In this document: one piece after another, positions 16,609 through 25,373 of the stretch
Layout: each line of letters opens with the position of its first letter
Numbering within the stretch: position 1 is the stretch's first letter
Source: a bacterium
GTDB taxonomy: Bacteria > Desulfobacterota > DSWW01
NCBI GenBank assembly: GCA_028277985.1
Contig: JANQFG010000141.1
Span: 1 to 64,000, forward strand
DNA length: 64,000 nucleotides
Direction: 5' to 3'
Position numbers and translations under genes: made by a program
The notes under the pieces: generated by a model
Told to the model about the DNA's origin: nothing
The model's database searches: none
The model's input: the letters and a program-made list of their open reading frames with translations, nothing else

Positions 16609-18111
16609 TTATTCCTTGCTGGGTGCGCCCTTTTCGGGCCGCATCTGCGGGAAGAGGATCACGTCCCGGATGGAAGAGGAATCGGTGAAGAGCATCACCA
16701 ACCTGTCCATCCCGATCCCCTCTCCTGCCGCCGGCGGCATGCCGAATTCAAGGGCTTCCACAAAGTCTTCGTCCATCTCCTGGGCCGTGTCATCCCCCTG
16801 TCGTCTCTTCTCTACCTGACCAAGCAGCCTGCGTCTTTGTTCCTCCGGATCGTTGAGCTCGGAAAAACCGTTGGCAACCTCTCGCCCCGCTATGAACAGC
16901 TCGAAGCGATCCACCGTTTCCGGACATCCCTCTGTCGAGCGGGCAAGAGGAGACACCTCGACCGGGTACTGCATGACAAAGGTCGGCTGGATCAGCTTCT
17001 CCTCAACGGTCTGCTCGAACAGCTCCACGAGCAGCTCCCCCTGACTCATGTTCTTCAGCCCCTCGATCCCGCAACGCTCACAGGCCGCCTTGAGGGCGGC
17101 CGGGTCCCCGATCTCCTCCTGGCTGAAACCTCCGTCCTCCACGAGAGCCTGCTCTATGCTCACCCTTCTCCAGGGAAGAGAGAAGTCCAGCTCCATCCCC
17201 TGGTACGTGAGGGTGCGGCTCCCCAGAAGCTCATCGAGCAATCCGCAGATGAGCTCTTCGGTGAGGGCCATGAAGTCCTCGTAGGCTGCATACGCTTCGT
17301 AGAATTCGATCATGGTGAATTCCGGATTGTGCCGCGTCGACAGGCCTTCGTTCCGGAAGTTCTTGTTCAGCTCGTAAACCTTGGTGAAGCCGCCGACCAG
17401 CAGCCGCTTCAGGTAGAGCTCCGGCGCGATCCGCAGGTATAGGGATTGCTCCAGCGCGTTGTGAAAGGTCTCGAAGGGCTTGGCCGCGGCCCCGCCGGCG
17501 ATGGGGTGCATCATCGGGGTCTCGACCTCGAGGAAACCGCGCTGATCGAAGAAACTGCGAACCTTGCGGATGATCTCGGCCCGCATGCGAAAGGTGGCCC
17601 TCACCTCGGGATTGACGATCAGGTCCTGATAGCGCTTCCGATACCTGAGCTCGATATCCTTCAGGCCGTGAAACTTCTCGGGCAGCGGACGGAGCGCCTT
17701 TGTGAGGATCTCGTATCGTTCCACCTGGACGGTGAGCTCGCCGGTGCGGGTGAGGAACAGCCGCCCCTCCGCGCCGAACAGGTCCCCGATGTCCGCGCCT
17801 CGCTTGAACTGATCGTACGCCTCTTCACCGATGATGTTCTTGCGCAGATAGAGCTGAAGCTGTCCTGATTCATCCTGGACATGCAGGAAACAGCTCTTGC
17901 CGAAATCCCGCATGGACATGACCCTGCCCGCCAGGGCGAACCGTTCCTCCAGCGCCTCGAGGTCCTCGGAGGAGGCCCCGTCGAAACGCTCCTGGATGGC
18001 CTGGATGGTGATGTTTCTTCGAAAGGTGTTCGGGTAGGGGGCCCTCCCCGCTTCCCGCAACTGCTCCAGCTTGGTCAGGCGAACAGCCCTGATGTCGTCC
18101 TCGGCTCCCAT
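16609..18111 (-). CDS. lysS: Lysyl-tRNA synthetase, class II
   Basis: LysS (500 aa) charges tRNA-Lys. An OB-fold anticodon-binding domain covers about residues 55-165 (VMSMRDFGKSCFLHVQDESG). The class II catalytic core follows, with motif 2 around YELNKNFRNEGLSTRHNPEF and motif 3 near GIGMDRLVMLFTDSSSIRDV. I chose the ATG at 18111 because AAGGAAC lies just upstream and MGAEDDIRAVRLTKL fits the family. Longer frames run into the leader, which holds an attenuator-like hairpin ending 18 bases before this ATG. Confidence 0.95.
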   Translation of the reverse strand: MGAEDDIRAVRLTKLEQLREAGRAPYPNTFRRNITIQAIQERFDGASSEDLEALEERFALAGRVMSMRDFGKSCFLHVQDESGQLQLYLRKNIIGEEAYDQFKRGADIGDLFGAEGRLFLTRTGELTVQVERYEILTKALRPLPEKFHGLKDIELRYRKRYQDLIVNPEVRATFRMRAEIIRKVRSFFDQRGFLEVETPMMHPIAGGAAAKPFETFHNALEQSLYLRIAPELYLKRLLVGGFTKVYELNKNFRNEGLSTRHNPEFTMIEFYEAYAAYEDFMALTEELICGLLDELLGSRTLTYQGMELDFSLPWRRVSIEQALVEDGGFSQEEIGDPAALKAACERCGIEGLKNMSQGELLVELFEQTVEEKLIQPTFVMQYPVEVSPLARSTEGCPETVDRFELFIAGREVANGFSELNDPEEQRRRLLGQVEKRRQGDDTAQEMDEDFVEALEFGMPPAAGEGIGMDRLVMLFTDSSSIRDVILFPQMRPEKGAPSKE

Positions 18112-18128
18112 GAATAAAAGTTCCTTAC

Positions 18129-18158
18129 AAAAAACCGGGCCGTCCACAGCCGGTCCGG
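18129..18158 (-). terminator. Attenuator-like terminator in the lysS leader
   Basis: On the minus strand CCGGACCG (18158-18151), an 8-base loop and CGGCCCGG (18142-18135) form a stem with one A-C mismatch. Six T residues follow (18134-18129). The lysS ATG is at 18111, only 18 bases further on. That leaves no room for a promoter after it, so the hairpin must act within the lysS leader, or else on transcripts coming from prfB. Confidence 0.65.
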
Positions 18159-18440
18159 CGGTACGTTTCCCTTCCATGAAAAGGCACGGAACCCGCACAT
18201 TTCGCTAAACTTCCTCCGCTCTGGCAAAGGAGTTTCGCTCCCATATGCGGGTTTGGGTCAAAATCTATCTTAGATAGCTCAAACCTTTCCGCCTTGTCAA
18301 GGAAAGCAGGGTTCGGGGTTCAGCGGAAAGGGGTCAAGCCCCCTCCCCTAACCCCCTTAAAGACAAGCAGAATATTCCTTTGCGGTTCAGACAGGCGGGC
18401 TTTTTAAAACAATGGGAGCGCATTGCCCCGGTGTGCGCTG
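18159..18440. other. lysS leader / prfB-lysS intergenic region
   Basis: This non-coding stretch, together with the hairpin at 18129-18158, makes a 329-base gap between the end of prfB and the start of lysS. Besides that hairpin it holds a possible stem around 18251-18287 (GGTTTG with CAAACC, inner CTATC/GATAG) and a GGGG-TCAAG-CCCC hairpin near 18325-18340 that could end prfB transcripts weakly. I could not match it to a known riboswitch. An ACCGCCGG stretch near 18160 recalls a T-box, but the TGGN bases that should pair with the tRNA end are not there. Confidence 0.4.
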
Positions 18441-19527
18441 CTAGCGGCTGCGCAGATAGGCCTGCATGAAGTGATCCAGGTTTCCGTCCAGGACCGCATC
18501 CACGTTTCCGGTTTCGAAATTGGTGCGGTGATCCTTGACCAGCCGATAGGGCTGCATCACGTACGAGCGAATCTGGCTTCCCCAGGCGATATCCTTCTGG
18601 TCCTGGTAGATCTCGCTCTGCTTCTTCGCTTCCTCTTCCTTTCGCATCTCGAGAAGACGCGCACGGAGGATCTTCAGGGCCCGCTGGCGGTTCTTGTGTT
18701 GAGATCGCTCGTTCTGGCACTGCACCACGATCCCGGTAGGGAAATGGGTGATCCGCACCGCCGAGTCGGTCTTGTTCACGTGCTGGCCCCCTGCGCCGCT
18801 CGCACGAAAGGTCTCCACCTTCATCTCGTCGTCTTTGATGTCGATCTCTTCCTCTTCCTCTGCCTCGGGGTAGACGAATACGGCTGCAAAGGAGGTGTGC
18901 CTCCTGCCGCCCGCATCGAAGGGGCTGATCCGCACAAGCCGGTGAATGCCCACCTCCGCTTTGAGATACCCGTACGCGTAAGGACCCTTTATGAGGATGG
19001 TGGCGCTCTTCATGCCGGCCTCATCGCCGGGCTGGAGGTCGTAGTCCTCGACTTCGCCCCCCTTCCGTTCTATCCAGCGGCTGTACATCCTCAGAAGCAT
19101 CTCGGCCCAATCCATCGCCTCCGTGCCACCTGCGCCGGCATGGATGACGAGGAATGCATTCTTGTCGTCGTCCGGCCCGCCCAGGGTGATCTCGAACTCG
19201 AAGGACTCGAGGCTGTCCTTGAGCTTCTCCAGAAGCTCGACCGCCTCGGCCAGCATTTCCTCGTCCGAGGCCTCCTCGCCAAGCTCTGTGCAGGCCTCTG
19301 CTTCCTCCATCTGCTCTTCCAGTTCCTTCCAACGTCCCACGATCCGCTGGACGGCCGTCCTCTCTTTGAGCAGGACCTGTGCCTCCTGGGGACGGTCCCA
19401 AAAATCCGGTTTGCAGATCTCCTCTTCCAGTTGATCGAGTCGCGACTGCCGGCCCTCTAAGTCAAAGACAACCTCGTAGCCGTTCAGAGATCATCTTGAC
19501 TTCCGCAGTTCGCTCCTTGAGTTCCAT
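18441..19527 (-). CDS. prfB: Peptide chain release factor 2, with programmed +1 frameshift
   Basis: RF2 (361 aa after frameshifting) ends translation at UGA and UAA. The first 21 codons start at ATG 19527 behind AGGAGG, then meet an in-frame TGA at 19464-19462. The second frame continues from GAC (D-L-E-G-R-Q) to the stop at 18441. The site reads CTT TGA C, the standard prfB slippage site, with a GAGG element just upstream. The main part has the stop-codon recognition motif S-P-F in LVRISPFDAGG and the catalytic GGQ in GAGGQHVNKTDSA. prfB next to lysS is a common pairing in proteobacteria. Reading only the longest open frame would start it wrongly at 19340. Confidence 0.95.
19461..19475 (-). 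promoter_or_regulatory. prfB: Programmed +1 frameshift site of prfB
   Basis: The minus strand reads GAGGTTGTCTTTGAC. GAGG is the internal Shine-Dalgarno-like stimulator, CTT the slippery Leu codon, TGA the zero-frame stop and C the base after it. This matches the arrangement known from E. coli prfB, where low RF2 lets ribosomes slip and make more RF2. Confidence 0.92.
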
Positions 19528-19600
19528 TCGAAAACCCTCCTCGTCTCGTTGGTTCCTTTTCCCCTCCCCGGTGCCTTACCGATTTTCCGGCAAGCAAGCA

Positions 19601-20062
19601 TCAGGGCGGAAAACGTTCGTGAATGCGCCGAAGGAGCCGGTTCTGCTTCCTTCCCATTGCAGCCGCCTCCTTGGACCCTCTGGTATGATCGTATCCTATC
19701 AGGTGGAGAATCCCGTGGACCAGCAGCAGGTCGAGCTCCTGATTCAGTGCAGCCCCTTCCTGCTCCGCCTGGGCTTTGGCCGTTTCCGTGCTGATGACCA
19801 CATCGCCCAGCCAGGTGGGATCCACGGTCTCGCCGCCGCCTTCCCATTGGGCAAAGGCGAGCACATCGGTCGGGCGATCGCGGTCCAGATATTGCCGGTT
19901 GAGCTCACGGATCTTTTGGTCGCTCACGAGCAGGACCGAGAGCTCCGCCTCTTCGAAGTCGAGCATTTCCAGCGCGAGGGCCGCGACCTCCTGAAGACGC
20001 TTCGAGTCGACCCTGACCTTCCGCTGCCGGTTCGACAGCAGCACCCGCCGCCCGTCAGTCAT
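19601..20062 (-). CDS. ybeY: Endoribonuclease YbeY (16S rRNA maturation)
   Basis: YbeY (153 aa) is a zinc-dependent endonuclease that helps process the 3' end of 16S rRNA and takes part in ribosome quality control. The signature H-G-x-L-H-L-x-G-Y-D-H is present as HGILHLIGYDH near the C-terminus, and NRQYLDRDRPTDVLAF is also typical. I chose ATG 20062 (MTDGRRVLL) with GAGG upstream. Going further upstream would read the composite repeat between ybeY and phoH, which gives a spurious HSPL-type peptide. phoH upstream is its usual operon partner. Confidence 0.93.
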   Translation of the reverse strand: MTDGRRVLLSNRQRKVRVDSKRLQEVAALALEMLDFEEAELSVLLVSDQKIRELNRQYLDRDRPTDVLAFAQWEGGGETVDPTWLGDVVISTETAKAQAEQEGAALNQELDLLLVHGILHLIGYDHTRGSKEAAAMGRKQNRLLRRIHERFPP

Positions 20063-20085
20063 TCCGCCCTCTTTGCATACCCGTG

Positions 20086-20227
20086 CCCCATCGAGTGACA
20101 AGTGGCAAGAGACAAGTGGCGAGTGGCTTTCTGCCGGCAAACTGTCGCCGCAGTTGATCCTGACCCCTGATCCCTGGCCCCTGACCCCTGACTTTGCCCT
20201 TTCACCTTTCGCCTTTGACCTTCTGCA
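20086..20227. repeat. Composite heptamer repeat, left copy (inverted partner of 21274-21455)
   Basis: Three period-7 blocks lie side by side: CCACTTG/CCACTCG-type (on the complementary strand), CTGACCC/CTGATCC-type and CTTTGCC/CTTTCAC-type. A unique stretch of about 30 bases separates the first two. The right copy beyond phoH is its reverse complement, with a segment of about 47 bases around the unique part identical. The shared outer end reads TCACTCGATGGGG. The last eight codons of phoH lie inside this copy. Confidence 0.8.
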
Positions 20228-21203
20228 CCTTGTTCCCTGCTCCCTTCAACTTGTCCGCCCGGTCGTAGGCCCCGATGATTTCCTGAACGAGCCGGTGCCG
20301 CACCACGTCCTCCTCGCTGAAATACCTGAAACAGACTCCCTTCAGGCCCCGGAGGATCTCTTGAACCTCGACCAGGCCGGAGACCTTGTCCGCCGGCAGA
20401 TCGATCTGGGTGACATCCCCGGTGATGACCGCCTTGGAGTGCAGGCCCAGCCGCGTCAGGAACATCTTCATCTGCTCGGACGTGCTGTTCTGGGCCTCGT
20501 CCAGGATAACGAAGCTGTCGTTCAGGGTCCTGCCTCGCATGAAGGCAAGAGGCGCAACCTCGATCTCTCCGGTTTCCACCATCCGGGATGCTTGTTCGTA
20601 GTCCATCATGTCGTGAAGCGCATCGTAGAGAGGCCGAAGGTACGGGTTCACCTTCTCGTAGAGATTACCGGGCAGAAAGCCAAGCTTTTCCCCGGCCTCG
20701 ACGGCGGGCCGGGCGAGGACGATGCGCATGACTTCCCTTCGCATCAGGGCCGACACGGCCATGGCCATGGCGAGAAAGGTCTTGCCCGTCCCGGCCGGAC
20801 CGATCCCGAAAACGATGTCATTGCCGCGAATGGCGTCGATATAATCCTTCTGTCCGAGGCTCTTCGGCGTGATGCGACGTTTCGTGGGCGCCAGATAGAC
20901 CTCGTCCAGGAAGACGTCCTTCAGATCCGCTCCCGGGTGCCGCTTGAGCATGCGGGCGGCACAATCCACATCGGTCGGGTAAATCGAGAACCCCTTCTGC
21001 AGAATCTGGTAGAGCTCTTCGAGGAGCCTGTAAGCCAGGTCCACCGAGCTCTCTTCCCCGCGTATCCGCACCGTCTCACCGCGGGCGGCGAGCTCCACAC
21101 CGAGCTCCTTCTCGACCCGTCTCAGGTTCTCGTCGCCAGGACCGTAAAGGGCCTGTATGTTCGCGGGGGCCTCGAAACAGACCTCCAGCACCTTCGTGCT
21201 CAT
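20202..21203 (-). CDS. PhoH-family ATPase (YbeZ-like)
   Basis: This 333-aa cytoplasmic ATPase belongs to the PhoH/YbeZ family and is usually co-transcribed with ybeY. An N-terminal KH-like region (about residues 1-100) precedes the ATPase domain. Walker A is GPAGTGKTFLAMAMAV and Walker B is FVILDEAQNSTSEQMKMFL, and the TGDVTQIDLP motif is present. The start was set at ATG 21203 (MSTKVLEVCFEAP) because GGAG lies just upstream; the frame is open 20 codons further. The last residues VQKVKGER are encoded by the composite repeat. Similar repeats on both sides give the gene an inverted-repeat frame. Confidence 0.9.
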   Translation of the reverse strand: MSTKVLEVCFEAPANIQALYGPGDENLRRVEKELGVELAARGETVRIRGEESSVDLAYRLLEELYQILQKGFSIYPTDVDCAARMLKRHPGADLKDVFLDEVYLAPTKRRITPKSLGQKDYIDAIRGNDIVFGIGPAGTGKTFLAMAMAVSALMRREVMRIVLARPAVEAGEKLGFLPGNLYEKVNPYLRPLYDALHDMMDYEQASRMVETGEIEVAPLAFMRGRTLNDSFVILDEAQNSTSEQMKMFLTRLGLHSKAVITGDVTQIDLPADKVSGLVEVQEILRGLKGVCFRYFSEEDVVRHRLVQEIIGAYDRADKLKGAGNKVQKVKGER

Positions 21204-21273
21204 CTCGTCTCCGGATTTCTTGCGTTCCGGTACCATCTGAACATTTTTGAAGAGGGTAAGCAAGATGTGCGAA

Positions 21274-21455
21274 CAGAAGGTGAAAGGTGAAAGGGCAAAG
21301 TCAGGGGCCAGGGATCAGGGGTCAGGGGTCAGGATCAACTGCGGCGACAGTTTGCCGGCAGAAAGCCACTCGCCACTTGCCACTTGCCACTCGCCACTCG
21401 TCATTCGACTGCGGAGCGGGCCACTCGCCACTTGCCACTTGTCACTCGATGGGGG
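21274..21455. repeat. Composite heptamer repeat, right copy
   Basis: This is the reverse-complement partner of 20086-20227, upstream of phoH. It starts with AAGGTGA-type heptamers, then CAGGGGT-type, a unique part (CAACTGCGGCGACAG and on), then two runs of CCACTCG/CCACTTG. It is longer than the left copy because the CCACTYG part is partly duplicated (21366-21409 and 21421-21449). It ends TCACTCGATGGGG like the left copy. Confidence 0.8.
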
Positions 21456-21479
21456 GGCGGGAGGGGTAAGGGACGCGAG

Positions 21480-22700
21480 TTAGTTCGAAGGGGCGATGAG
21501 GAGCTGGTAGTCGCCGTCCGGGCCAGTCACATAGGAGAAGCGATTGGACCCCCAGAGAGAGAGGTCCTCGCGGAGGAGCAGCTTCTCCTCCACCAGGTTG
21601 GAGAGCTCGACCGGGTAGTGTCCCTTTTCTCTCCGGTACACCTTCAGGGCCTGGAGAACGCGATCCCGTTGCGCATGGTTGAGAAGACGGCAGACCGGGG
21701 CCTCTTCCCGAACGATCGGAACAACGCCAAGCCGATTCGCGTCCGGATCCAGCGACGCGAACTGGATCGTCAGAAGCAACACCACCGCCCCTGACAGGGC
21801 GAGGGCTCCGCCGATCAGATTCGCCCTCTCGCTGTGGCTCGTCACCCTGGTGGTCACGCGGTCGCTCGGAGCCGCGGTCTCGGGCGCGGCAAAGCGAATC
21901 CAACCCCTGTCCATGAGTGATAGAAAGGCCTGGCAGGCGGAGAACTCCCCGAGAAGGGAGATATGGATGATCTCCTCTATGTTGCGCCGTCCGTCGATGA
22001 GGCTGTAAACCGATCTCTCTGCAGTGGTCAGGGACGGCTCTCCCTCTGCAAGGAGATCCTCCTCCTCCCAATCGGAGCCCTGTTCCCCGTCTTTGCCCCG
22101 CACACGGCCCAGGAAAGCCCGGACTCGTTTCTTCACCGGAAGTCGGCCGGAATCACTCGGGGCCAGCTGACGTTGCGGCACCTCCTGGAAGGAGCCGATC
22201 CTCTTCTTGAGCAGAGGCCATTCGTCCGACTTGCGCAGGCCCTCCAGGACGAGCGGCTCAGGGGCCAGGGGTTCCCGGAGTTCCCAGTCGGAGGGAAGGG
22301 CCTTGTCCTGGATGAAGAAGAAATCCCCGCGGCGCTTCTGGAACAGGGGAAAGAGGATCTCCTCGATGTGCTCTCGCAGCAGCACATCGATTTCCCTCGG
22401 CCCGAGCAGCGCTTCACCGCGAAGAATCTCCTTCAGGCTCGTCAGGTCGTTCACCTGTCGTTTTTCGAGCCTCCGCACGTCTTCATCCGAGAGGTAGCCG
22501 ACACGGAAGAGGATCCCGACCAGGTGATCCCAGGGGTCCTTGCCGCTCGGAAGCGCCCCAACCACCATACCTTCCCGGAAGTAGACCTCGATTTCTCTGA
22601 ATTCCGTCTTGAGGTTCAGACACCCTGTCTTCGCCTGCTGCTCGAGCAGCTGGAAGATCTCGGGTACTCCGAATTCTCTTAAGTCACCTCTCAACGGCAT
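21480..22700 (-). CDS. DUF4388 (PatA-like N-terminal) protein with a membrane helix and pseudopilin-like C-terminus
   Basis: This 406-aa protein starts with MPLRGDLREFGVPEIFQLLE, the typical opening of DUF4388 domains found in regulators such as PatA. Residues 1-100 form that domain, and a second helical region (about 225-270, SVYSLIDGRRNIEEIIHISL) resembles a winged-helix repeat seen in such proteins. One transmembrane helix (about 292-314, NLIGGALALSGAVVLLLTIQF) follows. The outer part contains LKVYRREKGHYPVELSNLV, similar to the C-terminal domain of type II secretion pseudopilins. It probably links a cytoplasmic signalling or scaffold domain to the periplasm. No enzyme motif is visible. 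It lies 6 bases after the large TPR gene. Confidence 0.7.
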   Translation of the reverse strand: MPLRGDLREFGVPEIFQLLEQQAKTGCLNLKTEFREIEVYFREGMVVGALPSGKDPWDHLVGILFRVGYLSDEDVRRLEKRQVNDLTSLKEILRGEALLGPREIDVLLREHIEEILFPLFQKRRGDFFFIQDKALPSDWELREPLAPEPLVLEGLRKSDEWPLLKKRIGSFQEVPQRQLAPSDSGRLPVKKRVRAFLGRVRGKDGEQGSDWEEEDLLAEGEPSLTTAERSVYSLIDGRRNIEEIIHISLLGEFSACQAFLSLMDRGWIRFAAPETAAPSDRVTTRVTSHSERANLIGGALALSGAVVLLLTIQFASLDPDANRLGVVPIVREEAPVCRLLNHAQRDRVLQALKVYRREKGHYPVELSNLVEEKLLLREDLSLWGSNRFSYVTGPDGDYQLLIAPSN

Positions 22701-22706
22701 GGCCTT

Positions 22707-25154
22707 CTATCTCCTCGCCCTAATCTTATCCACGAATTTGCGCTGCATGAACACGTAGAGACCAATCAGCAGGACAGCGAACACGATCCTCGAAGCCGTC
22801 CCGCTCGTCTCCCAGACCGTCATCGGCACGGGCAGCATGCTGCTCCAGAAACCCGCAACGAGTACGAGGAAGAAGAAACCGAGCAGCATCAGCAGGCCCC
22901 GCGGCTTTTCCTCCAGCAGACTGAACCCGAGGCCCGGCAGGAGGAGATTCAGGATGAGCAGCCTTCGGGACCGTCTGGACTGGTGACGCGCCATCATGCG
23001 AATCTGGCCGTGTCTCCGCTCTTTCGAGATGTTCTCCCTCTGGTAGAGCGCCTGGTAGCAGGGAGAGCACAGACCCCCTACTTCTGCGCCCACATCACAC
23101 TTGGCGCAGACGATCTTTCCGCACCCCGAGCATGCGAACGGCTCCTGCCCGCTCCTTCGACGGGAAACCAGCATTACGTAGACCGCCGCAAGCGCGAGGA
23201 AGACCCAGGGTGCCTGTCGCAGAGGAATCCCGGCGGCAGTGGAACGCCAGACATCGTCGGCAGCCCGCTCCGTTTCCGGACTGCTGTAGAAAGCGTGGCG
23301 CCACAAAGCGGACTTGCGGGGTTCTTCATCGATGAAGTATCGATTCGGGTTCGGGCTGTGGATGTAGGTGAAATAGTCGACCTGCTCCGCATCGATTTTT
23401 CGGGCGGTCTGATACTCCTGCGCTCCCTTGAGGAAGGAGAACTCCCTGCGGAGAAGCTGGCTCAGATTGTAATGGGGCGCTGCAGAGCCGTTGCCGTACA
23501 GGACCGCCTTACGGTAGGCGGACTTCGCCTCGTCGAGCTCTCCCTGGATGGCGTGAAGGTTCCCGAGGTTGTTCCAGAGCCTGCCCGTGTGCGGGTGCGC
23601 CATCAGCGCCTTTTTCAGAATCCGCTTCGCCTCGTCGTAGTTACCCCTTCGCTTGTCCACCAGGGCCCGGGTCAGTTGAAGATCCCTCGACTCCGGATAT
23701 GCCCGGTAAGCCGCAGCCAGGGACTCTTCGCCGGCAGCATCCCACTCCCCCCGGATACATCGCTGTATGGAATGGGTCGCCTCGGACAGAGGAGAGAAGA
23801 AGCAGACGGTCTGGTTGAACAACCAGGGGGACACCGCCCACACGATCAGAAAGACCGAAAAACAGGCCTTTTCCCACTTGCGCACGAATCTGCCTGCCAG
23901 GAATCCGAGAAACACGGTCACCCAGAACGGGCCGGGCAGGAAGAGCAGAACCAGCATGGTTGCCAGCAGCAGACTGCCCACGGCCGCCATGCCGAGCGGT
24001 CCGAAGGGGGTCCGCTCCTTCACGAAATGCAGCAGGACACCGGCGTACCGGCCCAGAAAATAGAACCCAAGAGCGAGGAAGGACAGGTACAGCGTCATCA
24101 GAACGAGGGCATACGCCCTGCCCGCGGTCGTGAATTGCCACATGAAATCCTGAAACATCTGCTTGAGCGAGACCCATCTCCACTTGAGCGAGCTCAGAAA
24201 GCCCCGCTGCGGATCTTTGCGAACCATCTGGGACAGGGTCAAGGCTACCGGATAGTACTCCGGCGCCAGGTTGTAGGCCGCTTCTCCCAGAAGCCGGGCC
24301 TCGAGGAATTCCCCTGCTTCGAGTGAGAGGCTGGCCCGGCGCATCAGCAGGGTTGCGTAATCCGGCATGTTGCGGAACCCGGTGTCCAGCTTCGCCTCAT
24401 AGAGCCGGTTGAGAGCCGACTGGAGGGAGGCGATCGACCCCTCTTCGAGGACATCGAGAAACCGGGCCCAATGGGGCTCCATCAGATCGTCGGGGAAACG
24501 GTAACCGCCCACGCTCAGGTCGAAGGATACCTTCTCGGCGGGCGGCAGTTGGACGAACAGAGCGTCCGGCTCCGTCTCCACAGCCTCTCGGCTCTCCACG
24601 GCTTCCAGGCTCTGCAGATTCTCGCGATTCTCCTCGACTTCGTCGGGTCGGGCTTCAAGGGGGCGGACTTCCACCCGGCGGACCTCTTCGGTCCGGCGCA
24701 CCGGATCCATGTCGGTCCGGTACACCCTGGCCGGGTAGGTCTCGCGGACGTCTTCTTCCCCCTCCTCGACCCATTCCACCACGATTCCGTCGGGCTGACG
24801 ATAGTTCGACGGCATCGAGTCCCGACCCGATGGGGGCACCGTCTCCACATACTGGGGCTCTTCCTCCCAGTCCGAGGGGCCCTCGTCCGGCAACCAGCCC
24901 TCCCCGGTCCCTGCTTCCCCCTGCTCCGACGGCTCATGGATGACCACCACCCGGCCGACCTGGTCTCCCCGGGTCACCCGCCTCACGTCCTCCGGGCTCG
25001 GGACCCGCCCGGATCCGCGCGAAGACATATCGTCTTCGTCGGGAAGGACGAACTGGGCCATCACGGGTGCCGCAGTCAGCAGGGCTGCTGCCGCCAGCAA
25101 CCAGACGAGCAGAAGGGAGGAAAACCCCCGTAGTTTCTGGGTCGATCGGTTCAA
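22707..25154 (-). CDS. Large TPR membrane protein with C-terminal zinc ribbon
   Basis: I do not recognise this 815-aa protein as a named family. A signal peptide covers residues 1-34 (LLTAAPVMAQ). An acidic, Pro/Glu/Arg-rich low-complexity stretch (about 35-185) and a soluble domain follow. Several hydrophobic segments lie at about 345-460. TPR repeats are at about 490-590 (NYDEAKRILKKALMAHP, NLGNLHAIQGELDEAKSAY). Another membrane helix precedes a four-Cys zinc ribbon (CSGCGKIVCAKC...C-x2-C, about 676-700), and three further helices end the chain. The start is TTG with AAAGG eight bases upstream. With the DUF4388 gene 6 bases away it forms a two-gene unit. A role in envelope or motility scaffolding is possible but only a guess. 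Confidence 0.65.
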   Translation of the reverse strand: MNRSTQKLRGFSSLLLVWLLAAAALLTAAPVMAQFVLPDEDDMSSRGSGRVPSPEDVRRVTRGDQVGRVVVIHEPSEQGEAGTGEGWLPDEGPSDWEEEPQYVETVPPSGRDSMPSNYRQPDGIVVEWVEEGEEDVRETYPARVYRTDMDPVRRTEEVRRVEVRPLEARPDEVEENRENLQSLEAVESREAVETEPDALFVQLPPAEKVSFDLSVGGYRFPDDLMEPHWARFLDVLEEGSIASLQSALNRLYEAKLDTGFRNMPDYATLLMRRASLSLEAGEFLEARLLGEAAYNLAPEYYPVALTLSQMVRKDPQRGFLSSLKWRWVSLKQMFQDFMWQFTTAGRAYALVLMTLYLSFLALGFYFLGRYAGVLLHFVKERTPFGPLGMAAVGSLLLATMLVLLFLPGPFWVTVFLGFLAGRFVRKWEKACFSVFLIVWAVSPWLFNQTVCFFSPLSEATHSIQRCIRGEWDAAGEESLAAAYRAYPESRDLQLTRALVDKRRGNYDEAKRILKKALMAHPHTGRLWNNLGNLHAIQGELDEAKSAYRKAVLYGNGSAAPHYNLSQLLRREFSFLKGAQEYQTARKIDAEQVDYFTYIHSPNPNRYFIDEEPRKSALWRHAFYSSPETERAADDVWRSTAAGIPLRQAPWVFLALAAVYVMLVSRRRSGQEPFACSGCGKIVCAKCDVGAEVGGLCSPCYQALYQRENISKERRHGQIRMMARHQSRRSRRLLILNLLLPGLGFSLLEEKPRGLLMLLGFFFLVLVAGFWSSMLPVPMTVWETSGTASRIVFAVLLIGLYVFMQRKFVDKIRARR

Positions 25155-25373
25155 AGGGTGTACCCTTTCACCCGGAAGGACCTTTCGATCGATAACAATG
25201 TTCTACAATAAAGAGGCCGGGGGCCGGCTGGAAGCAGTATCCCGCTGTTTTTCCGTCTCCTGGCCGCGCGACCCGCGGCTCTATTGCCAACCCCTTGGAA
25301 AGCCACTAATGTGAATCATGAGTAAGATCGGCACAAATGGGCAATCTCTTGTGCAAAAGGAAAAAAAAACGCG
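25155..25373. other. Divergent intergenic region between the TPR gene and mazG
   Basis: Transcription leaves this 219-bp stretch in both directions. I see no -35/-10 pair that I would defend on either strand. A purine-rich AAAAGGAAAAAAAAA just before mazG holds its ribosome site. Confidence 0.4.

Noticed and set aside
18120..18300. T-box riboswitch before lysS
   Set aside because: ACCGC and a terminator are present, but the TGGN bases pairing with the tRNA acceptor end are absent and I could not find the specifier stem.
25250..25330. CRP-like operator (TGTGA-type) before mazG
   Set aside because: Only one half-site resembles the consensus, so there is no real support.
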